Origin: Arthrobacter sp. 9V
Lineage (GTDB): Bacteria > Actinomycetota > Actinomycetes > Actinomycetales > Micrococcaceae
DNA: 45,225 nucleotides
Assembly: GCF_902506065.1 (NCBI RefSeq)
Contig: NZ_LR732912.1
Span: 3,937,612 to 3,982,836, forward strand
Direction: 5' to 3'
The notes beneath the pieces were generated by a model. That model had not been told where the DNA came from, made no database searches, and saw only the letters and a list, made by a program, of their open reading frames with translations. This document shows positions 8,646 to 16,500 of this stretch, in pieces. How positions within the stretch are numbered: position 1 is the stretch's first letter; every line of letters begins with the position of its first letter. The position numbers were made by a program, and so were the translations under genes.

Positions 8646-8683
8646 TGCGGAAGGACCGGAGCAAACGCTCCGGTCCTTCCGCA
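8646..8683. terminator. Strong hairpin between convergent genes
   Basis: A perfect 17-bp stem (8646-8662 with 8667-8683) with an AAAC loop lies between the DUF4193 gene and the convergent LapA-like gene. There is no long T tract, but position and stability fit a bidirectional terminator. Confidence 0.8.
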
Positions 8684-8700
8684 GTTAAAGCCAGTAGCCG

Positions 8701-9087
8701 CTAAAGCTGGTAGCCGCTCCCCTGCCCGCCACTTGCCTTCTTACGGCGATGGCCGGCGATCCTGAGTTGGAGGATTCTGGCGCCGCCTGCAAGAGCAACA
8801 AGCACGCCGCCGCCAACCGCGGCAATGAACAGCGTGGTGCCCAATGCGAGCGTGCCTTCCAGCCCGAAGAACCGGACCGTGATCATGTCCTGGTTTTGGA
8901 CGAAGAACACGATCAGCATCACCAGGACCACCAAACCGACAGCAACCGCAACCCACAGGGCGGCGGTGCGTGTTGGCCTGTCATGGCCGGATGCCGGCGG
9001 GATCACACGCTCCTGATGTTCGGAACTACCTGGATCCGGGCGGGCGGCACTACCCGGAACCCTTGCAGCATCGTCTTGGAAACTCAT
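8701..9087 (-). CDS. LapA-domain (DUF1049) small membrane protein
   Basis: The protein has about 128 residues. A hydrophilic, Pro/Ser-rich N-terminus of about 40 residues is followed by two hydrophobic helices (ALWVAVAVGLVVLVMLIVFFVQN and LGTTLFIAAVGGGVLVALAGG) and a basic, Gly-rich tail. The FFVQNQDMITVRFFG segment between the helices is the hallmark of the LapA/DUF1049 family, small inner-membrane proteins linked in E. coli to lipopolysaccharide assembly but of unclear role in Gram-positives. The ATG at 9087 is chosen because an AGAGGGG site lies just upstream; an in-frame start at 9129 lacks a site. A TAAGCATGCT motif lies 47 bases upstream. Confidence 0.85.
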   Translation of the reverse strand: MSFQDDAARVPGSAARPDPGSSEHQERVIPPASGHDRPTRTAALWVAVAVGLVVLVMLIVFFVQNQDMITVRFFGLEGTLALGTTLFIAAVGGGVLVALAGGARILQLRIAGHRRKKASGGQGSGYQL

Positions 9088-9133
9088 TGATGGCCCCCTC
9101 TTTGTGCCGGCATTTACCGTGCTACTCACATAA

Positions 9134-9145
9134 TAAGCATGCTGA
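9134..9145. promoter_or_regulatory. TAAGCATGCTGA motif upstream of the LapA-like gene
   Basis: This near-palindrome differs by one base from TAAGCATGCTTA upstream of the manganese catalase. Both copies are preceded by CTCACA and a TA-rich spacer. A shared regulator-binding site is inferred from this repetition only. Confidence 0.4.
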
Positions 9146-9208
9146 TTAGTTGCTCAACAGTGGCACGGTGAACTCACCAGGGTCAAGGTGGGAAGCTGCG
9201 AACATGAG

Positions 9209-9238
9209 GAAGGGCCGGAGTTCGCTGTCCGGCCCTTC
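9209..9238 (-). terminator. Hairpin downstream of the 76-residue gene
   Basis: An 11-bp perfect stem (9209-9219 with 9228-9238) lies 17 bases after the stop of the minus-strand gene at 9255. No T tract follows, so confidence as a terminator is moderate. Confidence 0.6.
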
Positions 9239-9254
9239 GGCATTTCACGCCCCG

Positions 9255-9485
9255 TTAAACGCTGTAGTCCGTACTGGTTGGTCCCGGATCATTGTTCCGG
9301 ACTGCGTAGTGATGGCCTTCAGAATCGGTCTCTACGTCGAAGTTCTTCAGATCAGCCTCGGAAGCGGTCTCGAAATCATCATGCTTGTGCAGCACCGGGC
9401 TGTCCGTGTCGCCGTGGGTTGCCGGTCCAAAAACGGACTGCAGCCGCTCGGTCACATGGACGAAGCCTTCCATTCTGCGTCCCAT
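9255..9485 (-). CDS. Small hypothetical protein, 76 residues
   Basis: I do not recognise a family. The protein is acidic in its C-terminal half (DDFETASEADLKNFDVETDSEGHHYAVRN), with no Cys, signal peptide or membrane helix. A strong GGGAGG site lies six bases before the ATG at 9485 and a hairpin follows the stop, so expression as a real gene is likely. A second in-frame Met four codons in is an alternative start. Its neighbours are also small, unannotated, minus-strand genes. Confidence 0.7.
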   Translation of the reverse strand: MGRRMEGFVHVTERLQSVFGPATHGDTDSPVLHKHDDFETASEADLKNFDVETDSEGHHYAVRNNDPGPTSTDYSV

Positions 9486-9589
9486 GTTTCCACCTCCCTT
9501 CTTAACCGGAGAGAGAAAAGCGGCAGGGCTGGCGCGCGCCGTTCAGTGAGGCCAATTTTACGCCCAAAATCCCCCGCCGAGGGAGGTTT

Positions 9590-9853
9590 CTAGCGCAGGG
9601 ACTTGTCATCCGGGTTGCGGGGCACCACGTAGGTGCTGCCATCGGGACGGCGGAGGGTTTCCCACTGCTGGGTCTCAGCTTGGCGCTGGGCGAGCAGCTT
9701 GCGGTTGGCCTCGGTCATCTCATGGTCGAGGGAGCTGCTGTGCGCGGGGCCGAAAATCACCCGGAACTTCCCTGTGGCGCGCATGAATTTCCGTGTGTAG
9801 GATTCCTTGGCCACGCGGATCGACTCCTCTTTTAGGCGGTTCAATGACTCCAT
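9590..9853 (-). CDS. Small hypothetical protein, 87 residues
   Basis: The protein is hydrophilic and highly charged, with basic N-terminal RLKEESIRVAKESYTRKFMRATGKFRVIFGPA and C-terminal QQWETLRRPDGSTYVVPRNPDD. I do not recognise a family and see no membrane segment. It is divergent from the OhrR-type regulator with only 59 bases between the two starts, in which a CTAAT-C-ATTAG repeat lies. It could therefore be a target of that regulator. No good ribosome-binding site precedes the ATG, which weakens the start choice. Confidence 0.65.
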   Translation of the reverse strand: MESLNRLKEESIRVAKESYTRKFMRATGKFRVIFGPAHSSSLDHEMTEANRKLLAQRQAETQQWETLRRPDGSTYVVPRNPDDKSLR

Positions 9854-9859
9854 AGTACG

Positions 9860-9883
9860 CTAATCATTAGGGCACTAACTAAT
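9860..9883. promoter_or_regulatory. Candidate MarR/OhrR operator
   Basis: CTAAT-C-ATTAG (9860-9870) is followed after three bases by ACTAACTAAT. Both lie in the 59-bp region between the OhrR-type gene and the divergent small gene. TA-rich repeats of this kind are typical MarR-family sites; binding is inferred. Confidence 0.5.
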
Positions 9884-9912
9884 CGAAGAGTGCGCGAGTA
9901 CAGGAGGCAGCC

Positions 9913-10380
9913 ATGACAGTCATTGATGAGTCCACCCAGGAGACCGACGACCTCCTCCTCGAACGTCAGCTGTGCTTCGCCCTGACGGTTGCCTCGCGCA
10001 GCGTTGTAGGCGTATACAAGCCCGTGCTGGAGCGGCTCGGTCTCACCCATCCGCAGTACTTGGTGATGCTGGCCCTCTGGGAACGAAGCCCCCGGACGCT
10101 GAAGGACATCAGCGACAGCCTCCTCCACGAGCCCGCCACTCTCTCCCCGCTCCTGAAGCGCCTGGAGGAAGCTGAGCTGATTACCCGCGAGCGCGTAGCC
10201 GGCAACGAACGGGCTTTGGCCGTCAAGCTGACGGCCAAAGGTGCGGCACTTCGCGAACAGGCCACGGCCGTGCCGGGCGAGATCCGGGAACGCCTCCAGC
10301 TGAGCCGTGAAGAAGTAGCTGAGCTCCACCAGGCCATGACCGGGCTGATCGCCGCCACCCAGCGGCACACCTCCCTCTAG
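9913..10380 (+). CDS. OhrR-type MarR family transcriptional regulator
   Basis: This 155-residue winged-helix protein follows the OhrR pattern. LLERQLCFALTVASR places a cysteine at position 21, matching the redox-sensing N-terminal cysteine of OhrR, and it continues YKPVLERLGLTHPQYLVMLALWE. The winged helix is at about 60-105 (LKDISDSLLHEPATLSPLLKRLEEAELITRER). OhrR proteins repress organic-hydroperoxide resistance until the cysteine is oxidised. No ohr peroxidase gene is nearby; the only neighbour sharing the control region is the divergent 87-residue gene. An AGGAGG site precedes the ATG by seven bases. Confidence 0.88.
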   Translation: MTVIDESTQETDDLLLERQLCFALTVASRSVVGVYKPVLERLGLTHPQYLVMLALWERSPRTLKDISDSLLHEPATLSPLLKRLEEAELITRERVAGNERALAVKLTAKGAALREQATAVPGEIRERLQLSREEVAELHQAMTGLIAATQRHTSL

Positions 10381-10490
10381 CAAACCCACGTGGCCCTAGC
10401 CAAGCACACTCCCCCGGTGGTCTTCTTGAAGCGAACACAGAAACGGGCGCCACAAGTGCCACGTAAAATGGACGCAACCTAGGAGACTCC

Positions 10491-11015
10491 ATGCGCATGC
10501 GATTTGTTCGGCCCTTATTGGCAGTAGTGGCCGTCGCCGGCCTCGCCGCATGCTCAGGCACCCCCACGCCAGGTTCCACAGCCAGCGCAAGCCAGCCGCC
10601 GTCGTCGGCCCCTTCAAGCAGCAGCCCAAGCAGCAGCCCCACGAGCGCCACCACCCGGTCGGCCACACCCGGCGCAGGCAATGCGGAGCTCTCCATCACC
10701 CTGCTTGAGACTCCGGAAGCCGCGCCGCAGACCTTCACCCTCGTCTGCACGGGCGGCACGCCCGCGGCCGAAAGCAAGCATCCGTCCGCTGCAGATGCGT
10801 GCAGCACCATCAAGGACAGCCCTTCCATCCTGAGCCCGGCCCCCACCCGGACGGACCAGGCCTGCACCATGCAGTACGGCGGCCCGGCAACAGCCAAGGT
10901 GACCGGTTCAGTGGACGGCAAGGAAGTCACCGCGTCCTTTAAACGCACGGACGGCTGCCAGATCGCCCTCTGGGACGCCGCGAAGAGCGTCCTCGGATCA
11001 GATGGCGGCATCTAG
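10491..11015 (+). CDS. Lipoprotein with subtilisin-inhibitor-like (SSI) domain
   Basis: This 174-residue protein has a lipoprotein signal ending LAAC, with the lipid-anchored C21. A Ser/Pro/Thr-rich tether follows to about 62, then an SSI-like domain. Four cysteines, C86, C104, C125 and C156, have the order and spacing of the two disulfides of Streptomyces subtilisin inhibitor. CTMQYGGP aligns with the SSI reactive loop CPMVYDP, giving M127 as the likely P1 residue. The closing FKRTDGCQIALW matches the SSI C-terminal strand. It should sit on the outer membrane face and inhibit subtilisin-like proteases. An AGGAG site lies upstream. The next gene overlaps it by 14 bases, and a second SSI-like paralogue lies beyond. 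Confidence 0.85.
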   Translation: MRMRFVRPLLAVVAVAGLAACSGTPTPGSTASASQPPSSAPSSSSPSSSPTSATTRSATPGAGNAELSITLLETPEAAPQTFTLVCTGGTPAAESKHPSAADACSTIKDSPSILSPAPTRTDQACTMQYGGPATAKVTGSVDGKEVTASFKRTDGCQIALWDAAKSVLGSDGGI

Positions 11016-11940
11016 GCTGCGGCACCTCCCCCAGGAGCAATGGCTCGGGTTGGAGGCAGCCCACCATGCTCGCGTCGCGCGGTACGCAGATCCGTATCTG
11101 GCCCGGCGCTCGGCCGGCAAGAAGCACCCTGTGGAGGACTTCCTCTTCACGTATTACACGCAGAAGCCGGGTCAGTTGCAGCGGTGGCATCCCGGCCACG
11201 GCGTGGTCCTCAGCGGCGAACGGGCGCTGGAACGTGTGGCCTGGAAGTTCTACCGAACGCTCGACGACGGCGAACTCGCCTCAGTGGGGCTGGCCCCAGG
11301 GACGCCTTCGGTCACCTTTGACCATGGCGGCTTCCTGTCCGACCGCGCCGAGGCTGTGCGCTTTGCCGGAATCATCCTCGCAGGCACGGCCAAGCGACCG
11401 GCACAATTCGGTTGTTTCGGGCTGCATGAGTGGGCCATGGTGTACCGGCAGGAAAAGTTTGAGTTGCGGCACGAATACCTGAAGCTGAGGCTCGGGGGCG
11501 AGGGCACGGACACCGTTGTTGAAGAAAACCGCATCCGTTGCTCACACTTCGATGCGTTCCGCTTCTACACGCCGGACGCTACCCCGTTGAACGAGCTCAC
11601 GCCCACCCGGGAGAACCAGCGCACCATGGAACAGCCGGGTTGCCTGCACGCAAACATGGACCTCTATAAATGGGCCTACAAACTGACGCCTGCCTTGCCC
11701 AGTGAGCTGGTGATGGACGCCTTCGAATTGTCGTGGCGGATCCGGGCGATGGACATGCAGGCCTCCCCCTATGATCTTGAAGAATGGGGCTACCCGCCCA
11801 TCAGGATTGAGACACCGCGGGGCAAGTCCGAGTACGTTGAATACCAGCGGGCTTTCGCGGCCGAATCCCAGGAGCTGCGGGCCCGTGTGCTCCAGGCAGT
11901 AGGGCCGCTCTTGGACCAGCTGAGCGACCTGCCCGCCTGA
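11002..11940 (+). CDS. Protein annotated in actinobacteria as 3-methyladenine DNA glycosylase
   Basis: This 312-residue soluble protein contains HPVEDFLFTYYTQKPGQLQRWHPG near the N-terminus, conserved in an actinobacterial family usually labelled 3-methyladenine DNA glycosylase. I see neither the AlkA helix-hairpin-helix motif nor an AAG-type core, so the enzymatic label is by family convention and not shown here. The LHANMDLYKWAYKLTPALPSEL segment and the C-terminal IRIETPRGKSEYVEYQRAF are other conserved-looking blocks. The start overlaps the lipoprotein gene by 14 bases, so the two are coupled; ribosome-binding evidence for ATG 11002 is weak. Its place between two SSI-like genes is odd for a repair enzyme. 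Confidence 0.8.
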   Translation: MAASRLRHLPQEQWLGLEAAHHARVARYADPYLARRSAGKKHPVEDFLFTYYTQKPGQLQRWHPGHGVVLSGERALERVAWKFYRTLDDGELASVGLAPGTPSVTFDHGGFLSDRAEAVRFAGIILAGTAKRPAQFGCFGLHEWAMVYRQEKFELRHEYLKLRLGGEGTDTVVEENRIRCSHFDAFRFYTPDATPLNELTPTRENQRTMEQPGCLHANMDLYKWAYKLTPALPSELVMDAFELSWRIRAMDMQASPYDLEEWGYPPIRIETPRGKSEYVEYQRAFAAESQELRARVLQAVGPLLDQLSDLPA

Positions 11941-11969
11941 GCACCCGCCGCCACCAGCGAAAGGTAACC

Positions 11970-12374
11970 ATGGTTTCCGAAGTCAACAGCGAGACAAGCA
12001 AAAGCGAGTACGACGTCGATCTTACGGTCACGCTCACCGAGGAACCTGGCGCGGAAAGCCGGGTATTCCATCTTCGGTCCGCCGCAGGTGTCTTGTCGCC
12101 TGACCCTGACTCGATGGACTCAAACTTGCCGGACGCACCGGCGGCATTGGCCGCCGTCGAACAGTTCGGTGAGGAAATCTTCTTCCCTGAGCCCCGCCCG
12201 GACCGGATCTGCACGCAACAGTACGGCGGCCCGCAGGTAGCCGTGGTGAAGGGATGGTTCAGGGGACGGAAAGTTCACAGCCGGTTCAGCAGGACTGATG
12301 GCTGTGAGATTGCTCGTTGGAAGGCGTTGGCCTCGCTATTGGGCAACACCGGGGGTTCAACCGGGGCTGTTTAA
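11970..12374 (+). CDS. SSI-like domain protein without signal peptide
   Basis: This 134-residue protein is a paralogue of the lipoprotein at 10491. ICTQQYGGPQVAVVKGWFRGRKVHSRFSRTDGCEIARW aligns closely with the last third of that protein and of SSI. It lacks any signal peptide and keeps only one cysteine pair (C81, C112). The positions of the other pair are R36 and an Ala-rich stretch. The P1-equivalent is Q83. A cytoplasmic location and loss of one disulfide suggest it is not a classical secreted inhibitor; it may bind an intracellular partner. A GAAAGG site precedes the ATG. It is the third gene of a likely operon, 29 bases after the glycosylase-like gene. Confidence 0.8.
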   Translation: MVSEVNSETSKSEYDVDLTVTLTEEPGAESRVFHLRSAAGVLSPDPDSMDSNLPDAPAALAAVEQFGEEIFFPEPRPDRICTQQYGGPQVAVVKGWFRGRKVHSRFSRTDGCEIARWKALASLLGNTGGSTGAV

Positions 12375-12386
12375 CGCCGCCGCCCC

Positions 12387-12782
12387 TCAGCGTCCCCCCA
12401 TGCTGCCGTAGATCACGGCAAAGATGAGGAACGCTATCAGGATCAGGATGTTGATACCGGACAGCACCGTGACGATCCAGCCGGCCACCTTGCCGAAGGT
12501 GGCCGGTACGCCATGGGCTTCCGCCCGGTTGGCATTGCGGATGGCCAAGGGCCCGAAGACGATGCCCAGGACAAAGATCCCGATGATGGCGTACGTGGTG
12601 GCACTCGACTTGAAGTTGGCGCCTTCGAGGTCCGGGAAGTAGAACGGCGGACCGTCCTGTTCGCCGTACGGCTGCTGTGGGTATGCCTGCGGGTACGGTT
12701 GCTGCGGGTACGGTTGGCCGGCGAAGGCGTGCTGCCCGTTCAACTGGTGCTCGGGCTGCGGTTCTGATCCTGGCTGCGACAT
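12387..12782 (-). CDS. DUF4190-type membrane protein
   Basis: The protein has 131 residues. The N-terminus (1-45) is rich in Gln, Pro and Tyr with repeated YPQ(Q/A)PY motifs, followed by two hydrophobic helices (ATTYAIIGIFVLGIVFGPLAIRNA and FGKVAGWIVTVLSGINILILIAFLIFAVIYG). The loop with GPLAIRNANRAEAHGVPATFGKVAGWI is typical of DUF4190 proteins, which are common in actinobacteria and of unknown role. A GAAAGG site lies upstream of ATG 12782. The gene converges on the SSI-like gene, with 12 bases between the stops. Confidence 0.82.
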   Translation of the reverse strand: MSQPGSEPQPEHQLNGQHAFAGQPYPQQPYPQAYPQQPYGEQDGPPFYFPDLEGANFKSSATTYAIIGIFVLGIVFGPLAIRNANRAEAHGVPATFGKVAGWIVTVLSGINILILIAFLIFAVIYGSMGGR

Positions 12783-12877
12783 GCCGGCCTTTCATTGCGA
12801 CTCTTCGGGAAACTGGTTCGAACCTATCACCGGCCGAAGCTGAAACATGACAGCCATGTGTCGCATGGGGATGACCC

Positions 12878-13501
12878 CTACTCGGGCTGCTCCGGCCGCC
12901 TACGCATCCATTCGACCACCCTGGACCAATGAACGCCCTCGGGGTTGATGGCCTGCAGATGGTCAAGGTGAGGCAAACGCCAAAAGTCCACTTCATCTCC
13001 GAGACTTGCCGCTTTGGTGCAGTAGCTCACGGAGTGCTCAACAGGTACCCGTTGATCATCTGAACCATGGACCAGGAGCAGCGGCTTCTTAAGAGGCAAC
13101 TGATGGATGGGCGAGTATCTTTCCAGCAGTGTCAGCTGGTCTTCGGCCTGGCCACCCATAAACCCCTTCACAGCGCCTTCACCAAGGTTTTCGCTGTGGG
13201 TTCGGGGCAAATCGGTGACGGGCGCCAATGCCACGAATGCATCCAACAGGTCCATGCTGAGCATCCCGAGTTGCGCCCCTACCGAGTGGCCAATTCCTAT
13301 CACCTTCCCAGCCGTCAGCGGGTTTGTTCTGCCCTGGGTGTTCGGTGAGATGGCTAGCTTCGGTAGGTTACACAGCGGCGTGGATGCGACCACCCGTTCC
13401 CAACCGTCCAGCACCATTCCTTCCCCATAACGGACCGGCCAAACGGTTGTCACGGCCGGACCGTGCACAGCAGTGGCCGGCGGGGTATCCCCACCGGCCA
13501 T
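12878..13501 (-). CDS. Alpha/beta hydrolase with short, possibly decayed N-terminus
   Basis: The 207-residue product keeps the main hydrolase landmarks: nucleophile elbow GIGHSVGAQ, FVALAPVTDL, LLLVHGSDDQRVP with the likely catalytic Asp, and PHLDHLQAINP with the likely catalytic His. The first 65 residues do not show the expected early strands and oxyanion HG motif, and the helix after GHSVGAQ is shorter than usual in serine-hydrolase relatives. It may be a degenerate copy or a small divergent enzyme. It begins 35 bases after the subtilase stop on the same strand. No clear ribosome-binding site precedes ATG 13501. Confidence 0.6.
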   Translation of the reverse strand: MAGGDTPPATAVHGPAVTTVWPVRYGEGMVLDGWERVVASTPLCNLPKLAISPNTQGRTNPLTAGKVIGIGHSVGAQLGMLSMDLLDAFVALAPVTDLPRTHSENLGEGAVKGFMGGQAEDQLTLLERYSPIHQLPLKKPLLLVHGSDDQRVPVEHSVSYCTKAASLGDEVDFWRLPHLDHLQAINPEGVHWSRVVEWMRRRPEQPE

Positions 13502-13536
13502 TGCTGTTACTGAATCACTTTCTGCATCAAGAGGAC

Positions 13537-16500
13537 CTAGCCGGCGTTGTTGCTCTGTGTCGGCTCATCAGCGCGGATCTTGCCGCGGGGCTTCTTGTCT
13601 TTCTTGTCCTTCTTGGGGTCTTCCTCGTCCGGGACCACAACGGTTCCGCCAGGGTTGACCAGGACGGTGACGAAGCTCGGCTCGCTGGTTCCTGCGAAGG
13701 TCAGGCGACCAATATAGGAGCCGGGTTCAAGGTTCTTCCAGTTCAGCGAAATCTGACCGGTCTTGCCGTTGGCGAGGCGGATCGGGTTGGGCGTCACGGA
13801 GGCGTTGCCTTGGTTTGCGCCGAGGACTGCCGCATCAACGGTGGCCTTGGTGGCTTGGTTGTTGGGGCTCGCGTAGAGGTTGGCGAAGACGTAGTAGTCT
13901 CCGGCCTCCGGGTTGGGCACGGACAGGGTTTCGCTGGCGGACGCCGTAGCGGCCGGCAACTGCTGGCCGGAGGGAGTGAGGACCAGCATGTCGAAGTCCG
14001 CGGCCTCGTTGGAGGAAATGACTGAGAACTTGGCCAGGGCGCTGCCCTCACCAACGGTCACCTTCTTCACATAGTTCGAAGCATTGGTCTCACCCGCAAA
14101 CGGGCCGGGAACCAGCTCCACAGCCGAGGAATCAGCCTTGGAAAGGCCATCAACCGTGACACCTACGGGCAGGTTGGTGCCGGAGGTGATGTTGATGGTT
14201 CCGGAGCCGTTAGGGCCGGTTCCTGTGAAGGTCAGCGCCTTGTCCGCGATGACGGACTGCGGGCGGACGGCGATCGGCGAGGTGACAGTCTTGTTGGCGC
14301 CCTGCCAGCTCAGCGAACCCATGGCGAACTCGCCCAGAGCTGCGCTGTTGTTCTCAAACTGCACCTTGAACGTCTTCTTCTCCCCGGCTGCCCCGAAGTT
14401 CAGGACGGAGGGGGTGACCTTGACGTTGACGCCGGGGACGTTGACCGAGGCACGGTAGAGGCCCGGGGTCAGCGCGGTGACCGTTCGGGTGACCTCGATC
14501 TTGCCGGCCAGGTTGCCCAGGGCGAAGGAAGGTACGTTCATGTCGCGGGCAGCGGTGGTGCCCAGCCCCTCCATGCCCAGATCCATGCCCGTGCCTTGGA
14601 TGAACTTGAGGTAGTCCTCGGTGGTTGCGTCATACACCAGGCCCGGCGTGAGGACCTTGGCGGGATCAACCTGACCGGCACCCGTGGCGAAGACGTCCTT
14701 GTTGACAGCGCCGTTGGCCAGCTTGACCGGACCGGCGGTGGTCATCATGGCAGACTTCACGGTGGCCGGAGACCACTGCGGGTTCTTGCCCAGGATCAAT
14801 GCGCCGAAGCCGGCCACGTGGGGTGAGGCCATGGACGTTCCGGACAGGAAACCGAAGTTGTCCCCACCGGTTCCGATCGGGGAAACACCCGCAAGAATGG
14901 CGACGCCGGGAGCTGACACGTCAGGCTTCAGCAGGTCCGAGTCCGTAGCGAGCAGCGGGCCGCGGGAGGAGAATCCGGCGATCTGCGGCTGCGCTTCGGC
15001 AGGCAGGCCCGTGGTGTCGCGGTTCAGCAGGGAGACGGTGATGGCCGGGTTGGCCGTGACCTTGTCCTTGATGGCCTGGGTAGCGGGCGGGTTCACGTGG
15101 ACAGTGGGGATCACGTGCTTGTCCGTGTCCAGGGACGAATCCGTGAGGTTCACCAGGATCATGCCAACACCGCCGCCCCGCAGAACCTCGGCGCTCTTGG
15201 CGGTGCGGTCAACAACACCGCGGTCGCAAACAACAACCTTGCCGGCTACCTTGGCCGGGTCCAGTGAGCCGGGAGCACAGAGTGCCGCGTTCCCTTCACC
15301 GCTTGCAGCGTTGGTGGAAAGCACGACGCCGGCCCCGGTCACCTCGCGGTTCATGATGGACGCTCCGCGGAACTTGCTGCCATCGGAGAACTCAACGGTG
15401 CCCTGAAGTTCCTGGGAGAAGGATGTTGCCGCAACCGTGGTCAGCCACGGCGCTCCGTGGTTCACGGTGCTGGCGGTCGGTCCTGAGTTACCGGCCGAGG
15501 TGGCCACGAAGATCCCGGCGGAAGCCGCGGAGAGGAATGCCAGGGAAACAGGATCCGTGGTGGACGTTGTTGAGCCCGAGATGGAGTAGTTCAGCACATC
15601 CACGCCGTCCAGGATGGCCTGCTCAATGGCGTCCACGGAAGCGGAGCCGTAGCAACCGCCGGTGGCAGGGTCGGTATCCTCCCAGCAGACCTTGTAAACG
15701 GAGAGCTTTGCGGCGGGTGCGATCCCGCTGGTGGTACCAAAGCTGCGGCCATCCACTACGGCGTCAACGTTGCCGTTTCCCGCTGCCGTGCTGGCTGTGT
15801 GGGTTCCGTGGCTGTCCACGTCAACGGGAGAAATGACTTCTTCCGGGGCGCGGTTTTCCGGCGGAACGGTTTCCAGGAAAGCGTCAGCGAAGTAGTGGGT
15901 GCTGAGTACCTTGGAGTTGCAGGCGCTGCCATCGTAGTCGGCGCCGGTATCGGTGCCGGGCTGGCATTCGCCTACGAAGGTGTCGCCGTCGGCCTTGAGC
16001 ATGGCGATCTTGCCGTCAGGGGTGCGGTACGGAACGCCTACCTGGGGGTTGCCCACCAGCGGGCCAACGGGCTCACCTGCAAAGAAGGGGTTTGAGGGGG
16101 TGTAGCCGGTATCGATCACACCAACTACGGTGCCTTTGCCGGCGTTGTCCTGGCCGCCGTACTGCGTGGCCCACGTCCCGTTGGGGCCGCTGAGCTTGAG
16201 GAAATCCGAGGTTGAGTAGTCCGGGGCGTACTGAGTGTCCGGTGCCACCATGAGGACTTTGGGATCCTTGGCAAGGTTGATTGCCTGGTCCGCCGTGAGG
16301 TTGGCACTGAAGCCGTTGACGGCGGTGGTGAAGTCACGTTTGATGGTGACGTTTTCCTGCTTGGCAACTTCCTGCTGCTTCTGCTGAAGGTGCTGCTGGT
16401 ATTCCTTTACCTCGGCGCTGTTGGCGTCGAGCTTCTTGCCTTCTTCGGGCTTGGTGGGAGCAAGGCCCGCCGTGCCGCCGTCGTAAGTAGCTGCAGGCTT

